Below, in pieces: positions 30,833 through 39,957 of a stretch of 64,000 bases of DNA. A program made the translations under genes and the position numbers. This stretch comes from Symbiodinium sp. CCMP2592 (Eukaryota > Sar > Dinophyceae > Suessiales > Symbiodiniaceae), in assembly GCA_905221615.1 (NCBI GenBank), contig CAJNDT010000001.1:496329-560328 (forward strand), given 5' to 3'. Within the stretch, counting starts at the first letter, position 1. Every line of letters begins with the position of its first letter. The notes beneath the pieces are model-generated. The model was given only the letters and a program-made list of their open reading frames with translations, had not been told where the DNA came from and did not search any database.

Positions 30833-30909
30833 ATTAAACTCGGAACCTAAGCTGCGAGCCAGTAAGGTTAGAGGGCTTATAAGGCCGAGTGCACATGAAC
30901 AGTCAAAAG

Positions 30910-31201
30910 TCAAATTCCCCTGTCACCTTGAACCCTGAGCGCCGAAACCTCTGCACGAGAAAGCCAGTTTTGCCGAAGGACACCGGCCAACAGCGCCATC
31001 GGCGCCAAGGCTGCACCGGATCGATGTGAGGAGGTGGAGAAGCCAATCTGTCCACGGGGAATGTCGGGATGCTCCGAGGCAGGAGAACTTGGTGAAATTC
31101 AGCAACAAGTCTGGACCAACACGCAGCTTGTCTTGCATTCTTGGATTGAAGGTGTCAGCGGCTCGATAGAGTTTAAGTTGAGGTATTGAGATTGAGAGCA
31201 T
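30910..31201 (-). other. Possible coding segment with two competing frames
   Basis: Two minus frames look protein-like here. One, open from 31201 to 30923, includes LKLYRAADTFNPRMQDKLRV. The other, open from 31098 to a TGA at 30910, includes ALAPMALLAGVLRQNWLSRA. The simplest reading is an exon whose frame has been broken, or an exon followed by a second one. No family was recognised and no start codon is defensible. Confidence 0.22.
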
Positions 31202-31600
31202 TTGGGCTTATTGGGTTGAGGGCTTCGCGCTAGCAGGGTTGGCAGGGTTCTCGGCTACGTTTTGAGGCTGAGAACACTGGAAACTTTGGAAGGTAACAGG
31301 CGTTCCTGCTTTCGATTGCGGGCGCGCAGTCCAGGCAGAGATTTTGGAATTAGTGCTGCTGGCTGGAAGTCAAGCTGAACTCAACCCCAAAGGGCAGGCT
31401 GCATGAAACCTGTATACGCCCCAAAACACCGAACCCTACACCCAAAAAGGCTACCCTCAAACCCTACAAACAGTTACTCCCAAACCTCAAAACACCAAAC
31501 TAAACCTCACATCGTCGCCTGCAGGCCGCCAACAGACAGGCTGAGCGGCACCCGCTCCCGGAGGCGTAGCTCCTCAGCAAAGTCGCCCGGAGCTCCTGCG

Positions 31601-31712
31601 GTACCCAGAGACTGCAATATCCCTTAATTAAGGCATATGCCTTAAATTATAGCCCTAATATGATTTAAGGATTATTCCTTAATTATTAAGGCATATTGGA
31701 GTCTCTGGGTAG
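31601..31712. mobile_element. MITE-like inverted repeat, family IR-F copy 1 (begins GT, ends AG)
   Basis: GTACCCAGAGACTGCAATAT pairs with ATATTGGAGTCTCTGGGTAG. CCTTAATTAAGG palindromes follow each arm. As written on the plus strand it starts with GT and ends with AG, the form expected of an element that can be removed as an intron (introner). Whether the flanks are exonic is unknown: the preceding 70 bases have an open plus frame rich in Arg and Ser. Confidence 0.85.
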
Positions 31713-31773
31713 TCGAACATGGTGCCTTCCTATCTCAGGAATCTCTTGCAGGTTTTTGCAGGGTTTCGAACTA

Positions 31774-31869
31774 GCTTAACCCACCAAAATCTACTGTTTT
31801 GGAGGGTATCACTTCCATATTAAAGTTTAGAAGAAGAACCTACAAAAAAGTAGGGTTTGGTAGGTTAAG
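31774..31869. mobile_element. Inverted repeat, family IR-I copy 2
   Basis: GCTTAACCCACCAAAATCTA pairs imperfectly with TAGGGTTTGGTAGGTTAAGG. The centre has TTCCATATTAAAGTTTAG and AACCTACAAAAAAGTAGG. Confidence 0.75.
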
Positions 31870-32559
31870 GTATAGTTAAGTTTCATGAAATTCTGGGCGG
31901 GTAAGCAGCGCTTCGGTAGAGGTTTCCCATGGGGTTCTCAAGGGTTTGAGATATGTGCCTGAACAATCAGAATTGGGGGCTTGGGTAATTACCTTATGGT
32001 GAAGCTGTGAATGTTCGTAGGACAGGCCCCTTAACCCTTGAGAAGCAGGCCGCATGGTTTTCAATACTGACTTGTCCTAACCCACCACGACCTAGTTTCG
32101 CTGCGTAGTTCCCAATCATGTCTGGACTACAGTAGTCGTTATACTAAGTCCCTACGTTGTGTGTACTTTCATGTTAATTTAGAGACCAACACAAGAGTAG
32201 CTACCGCCGGGTTCTTACAACGGCTAATGTGCAATGACATGTGTGATGATACTGGGACGGTTCGCTTCGCAGGAGGTCCAAACTTTTTTGAAGGTATAAC
32301 GAAGATCTTGCAGCTTAATCACTCCCTTACTTCAAGACGTACAAGCCCGACCCCACACATATCCTCACCATGAGCTGCAACAAGTTGTGCACTTCGCAGT
32401 GAAAACCCCTGGAACTCCCCTCACCTTTGGACCCAAAAGCCCTCAATTCGCTCTTAAACTCGCTCTTAAACCCTCCCCTAACTTACTTTTTACACCTGGA
32501 CTACGCATATGCCAGGAACCGCCCCCCTAATTTCCTAAACCCCTAACCCGCTCCCGCTC

Positions 32560-32567
32560 TATATATA

Positions 32568-32608
<41 letters not shown>
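32560..32608 (+). repeat. (TA)n (TC)n microsatellite
   Basis: About ten bases of TA repeats followed by nearly 40 bases of TC repeats, after C-strand telomere-like sequence. Confidence 0.9.
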
Positions 32609-32610
<2 letters not shown>

Positions 32611-32726
32611 CGCTATAAACGGCTATAAAGGTCAAAGCAGCCCGGAACACCAAGTTCCCGAGCTCCCTCAGTCCCAAGCCCTAAGCCGAAAGCCCTGAAG
32701 TTGCATATGCCTAAGCCGTGGCCATT

Positions 32727-32836
32727 TGGGAGTTTCCGAAAACTATAACTAGGGGTACCATCTCTTCGGGGTCCTTATAATAAGGATCCTACTATTTAGG
32801 GTACTATATTAGGGGCCCTATTTTCGGAAACTCCCA
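32727..32836. mobile_element. MITE-like inverted repeat, family IR-B copy 7 (inverted interior)
   Basis: TTGGGAGTTTCCGAAAACTA and TATTTTCGGAAACTCCCA are the arms. The asymmetric interior (GGTACCATCTCTTCGGGG, then AATAAGGATCCTACTA) is in the opposite orientation to most other copies. Confidence 0.88.
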
Positions 32837-33052
32837 TTTCTGAAGGCCGGGGTTCAGCTTCGAATGCGGGTGGTTGAACCTGGGCTTCGAGTCCCCCGAA
32901 ATTTGCCCTACACGCCAGAAAGTGAAAGGGTTGGGGTTCAGGGTCCCTAGATAGGGCTTGAAGCCACCAATCTCTGGTACAACACAAGTAAGCATTGAAA
33001 ACCTTTGAACAGAAACAAGACAAGCTCCGGAACCCCAACCACACCAAACCCT

Positions 33053-33185
33053 ACTTGGAGGGTCGGGGGACTTAGTAACTGGTTATTTAAAGACTTATAA
33101 GTACCATAACCCCAATTAGGGTCCCTTTTAGGGTACTTATAAGTCTACTTACTACCTACTTACTAAGTCCCCCGACCCTCCAAGT
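33053..33185. mobile_element. MITE-like inverted repeat, family IR-A copy 3
   Basis: ACTTGGAGGGTCGGGGGACT and AGTCCCCCGACCCTCCAAGT are perfect 20-bp arms, followed by TAGTAA.../...TTACTA. The interior differs from copies 1 and 4. Confidence 0.88.
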
Positions 33186-33220
33186 ACACCCCAAACTCTG
33201 GTTGCTACTGGACTCAAGTC

Positions 33221-33320
33221 TAGCCAAAACCCTTTTTTGAATCCGGTCTACGGCGACTCTACCGGGTCCGCCCTCAAGCTGCTCATGAGGAACGACTAGT
33301 TGAAACATAGCCAAAACCCT
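33221..33320 (-). mobile_element. A-tailed insertion with 13-bp target duplication
   Basis: TAGCCAAAACCCT occurs at 33221-33233 and 33308-33320. The insert (74 bases) begins TTTTTGAATCCGGTCTACGG. AAACCCTAAAC units follow the second copy. Confidence 0.8.
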
Positions 33321-34289
33321 AAAACCCTAAACGCCCAATCCCTAAACCCCTATAAACCCCTTAACCCCAAAGCCCTAAACCCCTTAAACCCCAAGACCCT
33401 ACACCCCCTAAACCCGTATAAACCTTGAAGCCCCGCAGAGAATCTCCGGTCCGGCCAGGAGTGTTTGCGCCTGGGCAGTGCCCAGGCTTAGCCGGACCCG
33501 CATGCTGGGAATCACCAGCCTCGGCGTAAGGGACAGGGTTGTCAGGGTTTAGGGCTTCGGGGCATCCATGAAGGGTGTAGGGCGTACTGAGAATTCGAGA
33601 CTCAGGGCTTACAGGGCTTGGGGAATAAACGCTCACTATATAAGGTTTATAGGGGGCTGAGGACTTGAGGATTAATTAACGGCTTTTGGCTCAGGGTTTA
33701 GGCCAGGCTCAAGTATTGCGACCTACTGTCGGTGATTGTGCGAGCCATTCTGGGTCGTTGAATCTTCCCGGCGTGTTGACCTCCTGTTTGGAGCTGTGGC
33801 TTTGCATGATATCTTTCTGTCTTCTCGTTCTTCTTCTAATTGTTAGTTATTCATTAGTATTACTATCTACTGTTCATTACTCCTCTTCTCATGGCTGTTC
33901 TGGTGACGAACCGGCCTTCTACTCCTTCTGTTTCAATCCCTTGTATTGCCAGCAGTAGCGATAAAGCTGCTTGGCATCGTGGCAGTTGCAATTGCTCCTC
34001 ATACTCCGGGTAATTACTGTGATATGATGGGGATCACACGTTTCTGCGAGTAGGCTCTGTGCCAGGTTCTCATGCTGTGTGCTAGCGGAAGCGCTACGAC
34101 CTACTTACACCTTCCGTGGCCTCAGAAGCGTCAACCTTCGAGTTGCGGAAAGATGGCAAAAGCCGCAACTGCCTGTTGAAGCGTAAAGCCGCGAACTCTA
34201 CATCCTATAGCTAAGAACATGATGGCCGCCCCTCAAAGGTATCCCTAAGCATCCCAGCGCCCGGCTTGTAGTTGTGGGAACCCTCGGAG
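33321..34289. other. C-strand telomere-like DNA, then unassigned sequence
   Basis: 33321-33425 is CCCTAAA-type. 33686-33958 holds a plus frame with a hydrophobic run (LCMISFCLLVLLLIVSYSLV) at about 33805-33870, but its codon use is AT-rich and nothing supports a gene. Confidence 0.5.
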
Positions 34290-34347
34290 GGAACCCTTTT
34301 TGAAACAGGCATTCCACTTCGCCCGGAGTTGCTCCGGAAGGAACCCT
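34290..34347 (-). mobile_element. A-tailed insertion with 8-bp target duplication
   Basis: GGAACCCT at 34290-34297 and 34340-34347 flanks TTTTTGAAACAGGCATTCCA and about 20 further bases. CCTAAACCC units follow. The short repeat lies within GGAACCC-rich DNA, so chance is possible. Confidence 0.5.
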
Positions 34348-34379
34348 CCTAAACCCTAAACCCTAAACCCTCAACCCCA

Positions 34380-35104
34380 AAGGGTATCAGGAACCCTGAA
34401 AGGATCCCTACATCCGGGAGCCCGAAAGCTTCTTGAAGGAACCCTAGTAGCCCGTAATACGGACCCTTTCAAGGAGCTCTTAAACAAGAACCCTTGCCCT
34501 GAATCCGAAAAGGAGCCCTAAACAGCGCTCCTTGAAAAAGCCCTAAAAACTTCTTAAAGGAGCCCTTGAAGGGAACCCTAAACGGCCCAAAGCCCTAAAC
34601 CCTTAAAAAGGAACCCGAAGCAGCCGAAGAATCTGGGAACCCTTTAAAGGAGCACTTTAAAAGAGGCCCTTAAAGCCAACCCTAAACCCCCAAAGCGTTC
34701 CGAGCCCTAAACAGCCCTAGAGCCTGAACCCCGTGAAAGCAACCCTAAACCCTTCAAGGCAACCCCAAAAAACCTGAAAGGGAGCCCTAAAAAGCAGCCG
34801 AAGAACTCTAGGAGCCCAGTCAAAGGAGCTCTTTGAAAAAGCCCAAAACCTTTAGCCCTTATAGGTTCCTTTATTCCTTTAAGGGCTCCTCTAAAAGGGA
34901 GCCCTCAAAAAGACAGCCGAAGAGCTCTGGGAACCTTTTAAGGAACTCCTTGAATTCCTTTCTTCCTTTAAGGGTTCCTTTAAAAGGGAGCCCTTTTTTG
35001 CCGCAGGCCTCGTTGTCCAGCAGCCCGGTTACAGCAAGAGCCCTTTTTCCCCCGCTTAAAAGGGAGCCCTCAAAAAGCAGCCGAAGAGCTTGAAGGTCTG
35101 CCAC
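34380..35104 (+). repeat. Degenerate repeat block (GGAACCCT, AGCAGCCGAAGA)
   Basis: Variants of AAAGGAGCCCTTAAAGGG alternate with AGCAGCCGAAGAGCTCTGGG, seen near 34620, 34795, 34910 and 35080. Two parallel segments at 34867-34905 and 34955-34993 share TTCCTTTAAGGG and TAAAAGGGAGCCC. The 86-codon plus frame and 77-codon minus frame inside it are repeat translations. Confidence 0.75.
34988..35048 (-). mobile_element. 39-bp A-tailed insertion with 11-bp direct repeats
   Basis: GAGCCCTTTTT at 34988-34998 and 35038-35048 encloses TGCCGCAGGCCTCGTTGTCC then AGCAGCCCGGTTACAGCAA. The body matches the inserts at 14989 and 15622, differing in length at the end away from the T-run. Confidence 0.75.
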
Positions 35105-35171
35105 TGCCGCGTATGCTCAAACATCGCCTCGATGCTCGAGGGCCTGGGGAGCTGTCTTTGCTTTCGTCGCT

Positions 35172-35292
35172 TGGGGTTTAGGGGTTTACGGGTTTAGGGG
35201 TTGCGGCGCTCACACTCGGACAATCCAGGCGAGGGGTTTAGGGGTTTAGGGTTTAGGGGTTGATGGTTAAGGGGTTTAGGGTTTAGGGTGTC
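35172..35292 (+). repeat. TTTAGGGG telomere-like tract with a short insert
   Basis: G-strand units dominated by TTTAGGGG. They are interrupted at about 35203-35231 by CGGCGCTCACACTCGGACAA, which is bounded on both sides by AGGGGTT. Confidence 0.8.
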
Positions 35293-35299
35293 CGTCACG

Positions 35300-35770
35300 A
35301 CCAGGTGGATTATGCTGGGATAGAGCGGTTAAGGCATGCTTCAAGGGCTTAAGATTCCACTAAGAGCTCGCTCCTCTACGGGCTTAGGATTTTGGGTTTG
35401 GGATCGGGTTTAGTTCCTTTAAAGGTTGTGGATTTAGGGATGTCTAGCGCCTAGGGTTTCTTGAAGGGTGGCTCTAATTGAGATTGATGGTTTAGGGCTC
35501 TTTAAGTTGAGGGCTACTTTCGAGGGCTTAGGTTTTAGGGTTCCAAAGGCCTGGCTATCGGGAGGATTTATGTTGATTCCCGTAGCGAAAGTTCCGAAAG
35601 GGTCACAGCCTTTACAAAAAGATTGAGAAAGCGAAGAACTCCCGCGAGACCCACTTAAACTGCCAGATTGCCGGGCCTACATGAGCTACAATCACTACCG
35701 GAACCGGCTGCCCGACACGCAGACCAGCTTGATGCTCTGTGCGTTCGGCCGGCATGCCAAAAAGCGAGCG
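35300..35770. other. Unassigned G-rich low-complexity DNA
   Basis: TTTAGGG-like and AAGGGCT-like fragments to 35560, then more complex sequence without a supported frame. Confidence 0.55.
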
Positions 35771-35840
35771 GACATGCAGGGTTGGCAGCCCGAGATATAC
35801 AACAAGTTCTGTATCTCGGGCAGCAGCAATCCTGCATGTC
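35771..35840. repeat. Compact 70-base hairpin, possible structured RNA or MITE
   Basis: GACATGCAGG (35771-35780) pairs perfectly with CCTGCATGTC (35831-35840). Inside, GCCCGAGATA pairs with TATCTCGGGC around a 14-base loop (TACAACAAGTTCTG). Small internal bulges separate the two stems. The shape resembles a small-RNA precursor or a folded MITE. No second copy was seen. Confidence 0.75.
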
Positions 35841-37143
35841 GGGTTGTTTTCATTTCAACTATTTTGCAATTTCCCTCCACACGCAGTACTGCCGTGGCCG
35901 ATGTTTTGGGTTGGCAGTCTGAAGCCTCATCTGCGTGAGGTGACCACGGAGAAAGAAGTTGAAATATGCATTCCTTGACGGTTCCGATAAGCCAAAACGG
36001 ACACAAGTGCGCTACGCGTACGGGTAAGCCTTGTAACCCCACCTACACAATCATATACCCGAAGCCCAAAGTCGATAGGTCCTAAACACCAAACAACTCC
36101 GAAGCTGGCAAAGTTCACAGACCCGCGGCTCATCGATCTGCAGTGGACCAGCCACGGACATGGTCCTGCTTGTCTGACTCTGTCTTTTGCACTGAGTTTC
36201 TTGAGGCTGCTGGCTTTCTAGGCGGCTCTATAGGGCCGTGTAGGGTGTTATGCACGTGCAAGAATGGGTCTATGAAGAGTCGACGGAGGCTCTACAAGGG
36301 TTGCTTTGGATTTACAGCTTAAGGTTTGGGGTTCCCAGCTTAAGTTGTTGCATGTATGGCTCACGGGTCTACGGTGAGGTGTAGCTCTCGGGGGTTGGTT
36401 TCGGGTGTTGGGTTTAGGGGTTTGGTGGCTTGGGGTTGTGCAATTTAGAATAAAGCCTCTATTAATGCAGGCCGTAAGCCTCTGTAAGCAAAAAGCCTGT
36501 GTTGGTGGACCACAGGTTCGATCCATCACATATGTGGCAAAAGGCCTGAGGGGCCCGGGTTGGAATTTGTAAATTCCAAATGCTGAAACTCAAACGCTCT
36601 CTACCGCAACTGTAAGTTTCGGGTTTTCTGCTTGTGTAATTGCATGCCTACAGACATGCATAGCCTGAACATTATAAATGTTTGCGCTGCCCAAGCCCAA
36701 AGGAATATGTGTTTCGGCATGGATGTGTTTCGCGCTGACATCTCCCAATTCGGAAGGTGCCAATGCGCGGACGAAGGATGACTCGTCTTCCCTGCTTTTA
36801 ACTGCAGGATAGGCGTTAATGTTGTTCCTATGTCTACAAGGACATGCTGCCCCATGAGTACATACTTTGGTAATTAGGAAAATGTCCACATGCAACTACA
36901 TCAATCCGTGAAATAAGCCTCTAACTCCGAGAGACGGTCAAACCTACTTAATGATCATGCCCTTGCGAGTGCAATCAACATGAGAAAAAACACAATCGCA
37001 ACATAGCAAGAACACATCGCTATTTTGTATCTTCAAGGACTATGTCGATAGATGGTTCTTCACAACTTTACCGGTCGCAGGCTCCGGGCTGATACGCCGC
37101 AAAATCCTTGCCCGAAGTCCTGCATCCTAAACCCCATACCCTG
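35841..37143. other. Unassigned DNA poor in telomere-like units
   Basis: Open frames on both strands (minus 35695-36042, minus 36590-36895) have no recognised motif. 36290-36440 contains G-strand telomere-like fragments. Confidence 0.45.
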
Positions 37144-37201
37144 GAATGCCCTTTTTTGCACAAGGACTTGTGCATACCCGCCTGGATCTCTCAGAATGCC
37201 C
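37144..37201 (-). mobile_element. A-tailed insertion with 8-bp target duplication and terminal hairpin
   Basis: GAATGCCC at 37144-37151 and 37194-37201 flanks TTTTTGCACAAGGACTTGTG and about 22 more bases. In minus-strand sense the insert ends GCACAAGTCCTTGTGC (a perfect 7-bp stem) followed by the A-tail. CCCTAAACCC follows. Confidence 0.7.
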
Positions 37202-37218
37202 CCTAAACCCTTTCTTTA

Positions 37219-37252
37219 AGCACGGACTTGGAGTGTATGCCGGCAGCGAAGC
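37219..37252. repeat. 34-bp repeat identical to 59010-59043
   Basis: Starts AGCACGGACTTGGAGTGTAT and ends GGCAGCGAAGC. It is preceded by TTTCTTTA and CCCTAAACCC. The identical block at 59010 is also preceded by a T-run after CCCT. Confidence 0.85.
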
Positions 37253-37348
37253 TCTAGGGCAGAGCCTTCCTGAGTCACCTTAGGAGACCTCGGGGATGCA
37301 CACATGAGCAATGCAAGAACGATGAGAACCACGAACGAGTGATGCATA

Positions 37349-37564
37349 CTACAAGGGGCGACTGATCTTATCGAGGACTTTGCATGCTTCACTGGAGACG
37401 TACTCAAACAAAAGGGATTTGTCGTGACGTGACCACATGAGTCGATGTAAGGGCGACGCCAACCGAGCAACAACATCCTGCAGATCATTGGACAGGAACA
37501 ACTGCAGCACCAAGGCATCTGAAAGCATGGAGATATACTGAAGGCCAACCTCCCAAGCATCCAT
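37349..37564 (-). CDS. Possible exon of an unknown helical protein
   Basis: The minus frame starts with an ATG at 37564 immediately after GGTTTAGGGAGC and runs 71 codons. It reads AWEVGLQYISMLSDALVLQL, LQDVVARLASPLHRLMWSRH and ACKVLDKISRPL, with evenly spaced Leu/Val suggesting amphipathic helices (an armadillo- or HEAT-like flavour, not assignable). A second overlapping minus frame (37216-37560) is Cys/Met-rich and less credible. No neighbouring exon was found. It could be a decayed gene fragment. Confidence 0.28.
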   Translation of the reverse strand: MDAWEVGLQYISMLSDALVLQLFLSNDLQDVVARLASPLHRLMWSRHDKSLLFEYVSSEACKVLDKISRPL

Positions 37565-37678
37565 GCTCCCTAAACCCTAAACCAGAACCCTAAACCCCTA
37601 AACCCTAAGCCAGACCTCTAAAACCGCTCCTGCCAGACTCCAGTCCGGGAAGGTCAGGTAAAGGGTCCTTCATCGTTT

Positions 37679-37947
37679 GGGTGGTTGTCAAAAGGGGGAG
37701 GCCGGCCAAATAGGAAAAGATACGGGGATTATGGTCCCATTTTGGGTACCCTACATGTTAGGTGCCGTATTATAATAAGGACCCAAAAGCGGACCCAAAT
37801 TTTGACAACCTTATAGGAGCCCTATAGATCCCTTTAAAAGAGCTCTTCAAGGAGAACCCTTAAAGGAGCCCTTATAGGAGCCCTATAGATCTCATGTATA
37901 GCAGCCCAACATTCTGAACAACAGGACCCTGATTTTGACAACCACCC
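37679..37947. mobile_element. MITE-like inverted repeat, family IR-D copy 1, with internal insert
   Basis: GGGTGGTTGTCAAAA at the left and TTTTGACAACCACCC at the right. An inner TTTTGACAACC at about 37798 is followed by 110 bases built from CCTTATAGGAGCCCTATAGA, AAAGAGCTCTTCAAGG and a second CCTTATAGGAGCC, which re-create a duplicated segment before the final arm. The same insert type occurs in IR-D copy 4 at 56496. Confidence 0.8.
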
Positions 37948-38200
37948 GTTTGGTTTCAGGGTTTAGGGTTTAGGGTTTAGGGCTCAGGGCCTGGATGGAC
38001 CTAGGCTAAGGGTTTGGGGCTCCTTTTCGGGAAGCTTTCGGGCAGATAAAGAACTAAGCTAAAACGAATGCTGAATATGACAAGGCTCAGGATTTACAAT
38101 TTCCCGGTTTCGGGCTCCAAGCTTTGAGGGGCTAGCCGCTCGTGTCTGGCATCTGGGGGTTTAGGAGCTTTCAGCCTAGAAGAGCTTCTCGAATAGGTTT

Positions 38201-38287
38201 ACCTGTAGCCGAAAAGACCCACATTTTTAAGGAGCTACATGAACTATGATAAGGAACCCGAAAAGGTAGGTCTTTTCGGCTACAGGT
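38201..38287. mobile_element. Inverted repeat, family IR-H copy 2
   Basis: ACCTGTAGCCGAAAAGACC and GGTCTTTTCGGCTACAGGT are perfect arms. The centre contains ACTATGATAAGGAACCCG, near the shared core. Confidence 0.88.
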
Positions 38288-38479
38288 AGGGTTAAGAGGC
38301 TACAGGGGGATGGGTCGACTCGACGTCGTTAGGATTTATGCCTTTGGGGTTTAATGTAGAGGCCTTCAGAACTAGAATAATGGGGTTTTGGGGAATATCT
38401 CAGTATAAGTATGTAGGGACTAGGAGGAACTATTACGAAAAGATGTTCAAACTCCTATGTCAGGTTTGAGACCTGGCAG

Positions 38480-39957
38480 CTCGACGTTTTTTTGGGGTTG
38501 AGGGTTTACGCTCTCGCAACTCGGAACAAGCCAGACGAGGTCTTTGGTGCGTGTCGGTACTACAGATAGCCATCTCGCTTCCCACGTGCAAACAGCTCAA
38601 CATCAAGGTAGTGCCACGCAGGACAGGAAACGAGACATACCATCCGACAGAATTCACTGAAGATGTGTCAGGGCGATACAGTCTCCGTGCAGCATCCTAC
38701 ACGACAGGAAAAATCGCAACACAAGTTAAGGCCACTGATGACATTCGGACGCTACACTCTGCTAGCTTTGAGCACTGGAGAAACAGTCAGGGTGACCTCG
38801 CTCGAGACAGCACAGGTCTGCAAGGGCGGGGTTGCTTCAAAGGACTTTATGTCTTCTGTACAGCAGCAGTGTCAGGGTGAAAAGATTTCAGGCTTCAGTC
38901 TTCGGTGGCTCAGTACTCGTGGCAGACATTATGAGGGACCCAGAGATGGTCGCACAGCTGCGCACTCATTCATACAGTCATATGCTCGCCCAAGTTCGAT
39001 GCTTCCAAACGTCACTCTGCCAGCTCTTGGTCGGCCCCTTCCCTGGTTAACAGCATCGGCAGTCATGTATTCGTGCCAGCACCATTTTCACAGTTCCGGG
39101 TATGTGCGGCGTGACAGAGAGGGGCATGTCTTCGTCAGTGCACCTCCGCGCTTGGGTATGTCGGGCAGTCCGCAGCTGCACCAGCTGTAGCGGCCCTGTT
39201 ACTGCAGGCCTTGAAGGTGCCAGATGGGTAGTCACTGGCACACAGGCTGGCAAAGAATTGGCCCGAGCTTCGTTGTTTCCAAGCAAGCCAGAGCAGCGTC
39301 GGAAGGAACCCCACAGCTAGCTCTCAGTCCCCGTGTAGGACCATTGCTTGTACACCTTGCAGAAAGGGCGCATGAAGGCGCCTTGGGAAAGCCGTCGTCT
39401 CATTTGTAGCCTTCGTGCCAGCCCTATGCAGAGGGAATATCAGCATTAGCCTTCGTGCCATCCCTATGCAGACGGAAGATCAACAGTAGCGCAGGAATCC
39501 CTGGCCATACCACGGCATCCAGCAGTAAAACCGAGCGCCGCAAAGGGATGAGCCATGGGCCGCGAGGGCGAGGGTTAGTGGTTTCTAGGGTTAGCTATAA
39601 GCGGGTAATAAGTAGGGCGGTTAATAAGGGAATGCTACGATGAAGTTGTAACAGGGAGTCAGACAGTGTCATGCATCACCCTTCATTCATCACATGCATC
39701 ATGCAGGCGTCAATTCATCAAATTCAAGCATGCAACAGTCCAGCAAAAGGCAGTGCGAAGTGAAACCAGGAGTCGCAGCAAAGGGAGGGTTGGGAGCAGA
39801 GGGCAAGGGAGACGTACTGATATATGATGACCAGGCAGGCAGGCAGGACGACGGGGACTGAACGGACAGTGCATGGAGGAAGGACCGACAGAGAGGCTGA
39901 GCGATGAACGATCTACCCAGATGCATGTTGCACGCATCTGTTGTCCTGTCGTCGTAG
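38480..39957. other. Island DNA downstream of the dioxygenase-like gene
   Basis: From about 38500 onward telomere-like units are nearly absent. Overlapping plus frames of 72-175 codons (38551-39320) have no coding signature. A 40-bp tandem duplication lies at 39407-39486. As it lies 3' of the minus-strand gene, part of it may be untranslated region. No poly-T stretch marking a retrocopy 3' end was seen next to the stop. Confidence 0.5.
39407..39486 (+). repeat. 40-bp tandem duplication
   Basis: TAGCCTTCGTGCCAGCCCTA begins the first unit and TAGCCTTCGTGCCATCCCTA the second, 40 bases later. Confidence 0.85.

Noticed and set aside
33679-33698. GGCTTTTGGCTCAGG resembling the 3' half of the spliced leader
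   Set aside because: Only about ten consecutive bases match, the 5' half is absent, and AG follows rather than a leader junction.
35655-36042. Overlapping frames on both strands at 35.7-36.0 kb as genes
   Set aside because: They are held open by the palindromic hairpin at 35771-35840, which reads similarly on both strands.
38551-39320. Plus-strand frames of up to 175 codons
   Set aside because: They start at arbitrary codons, have random composition and overlap each other. The coding strand of this locus is clearly minus.
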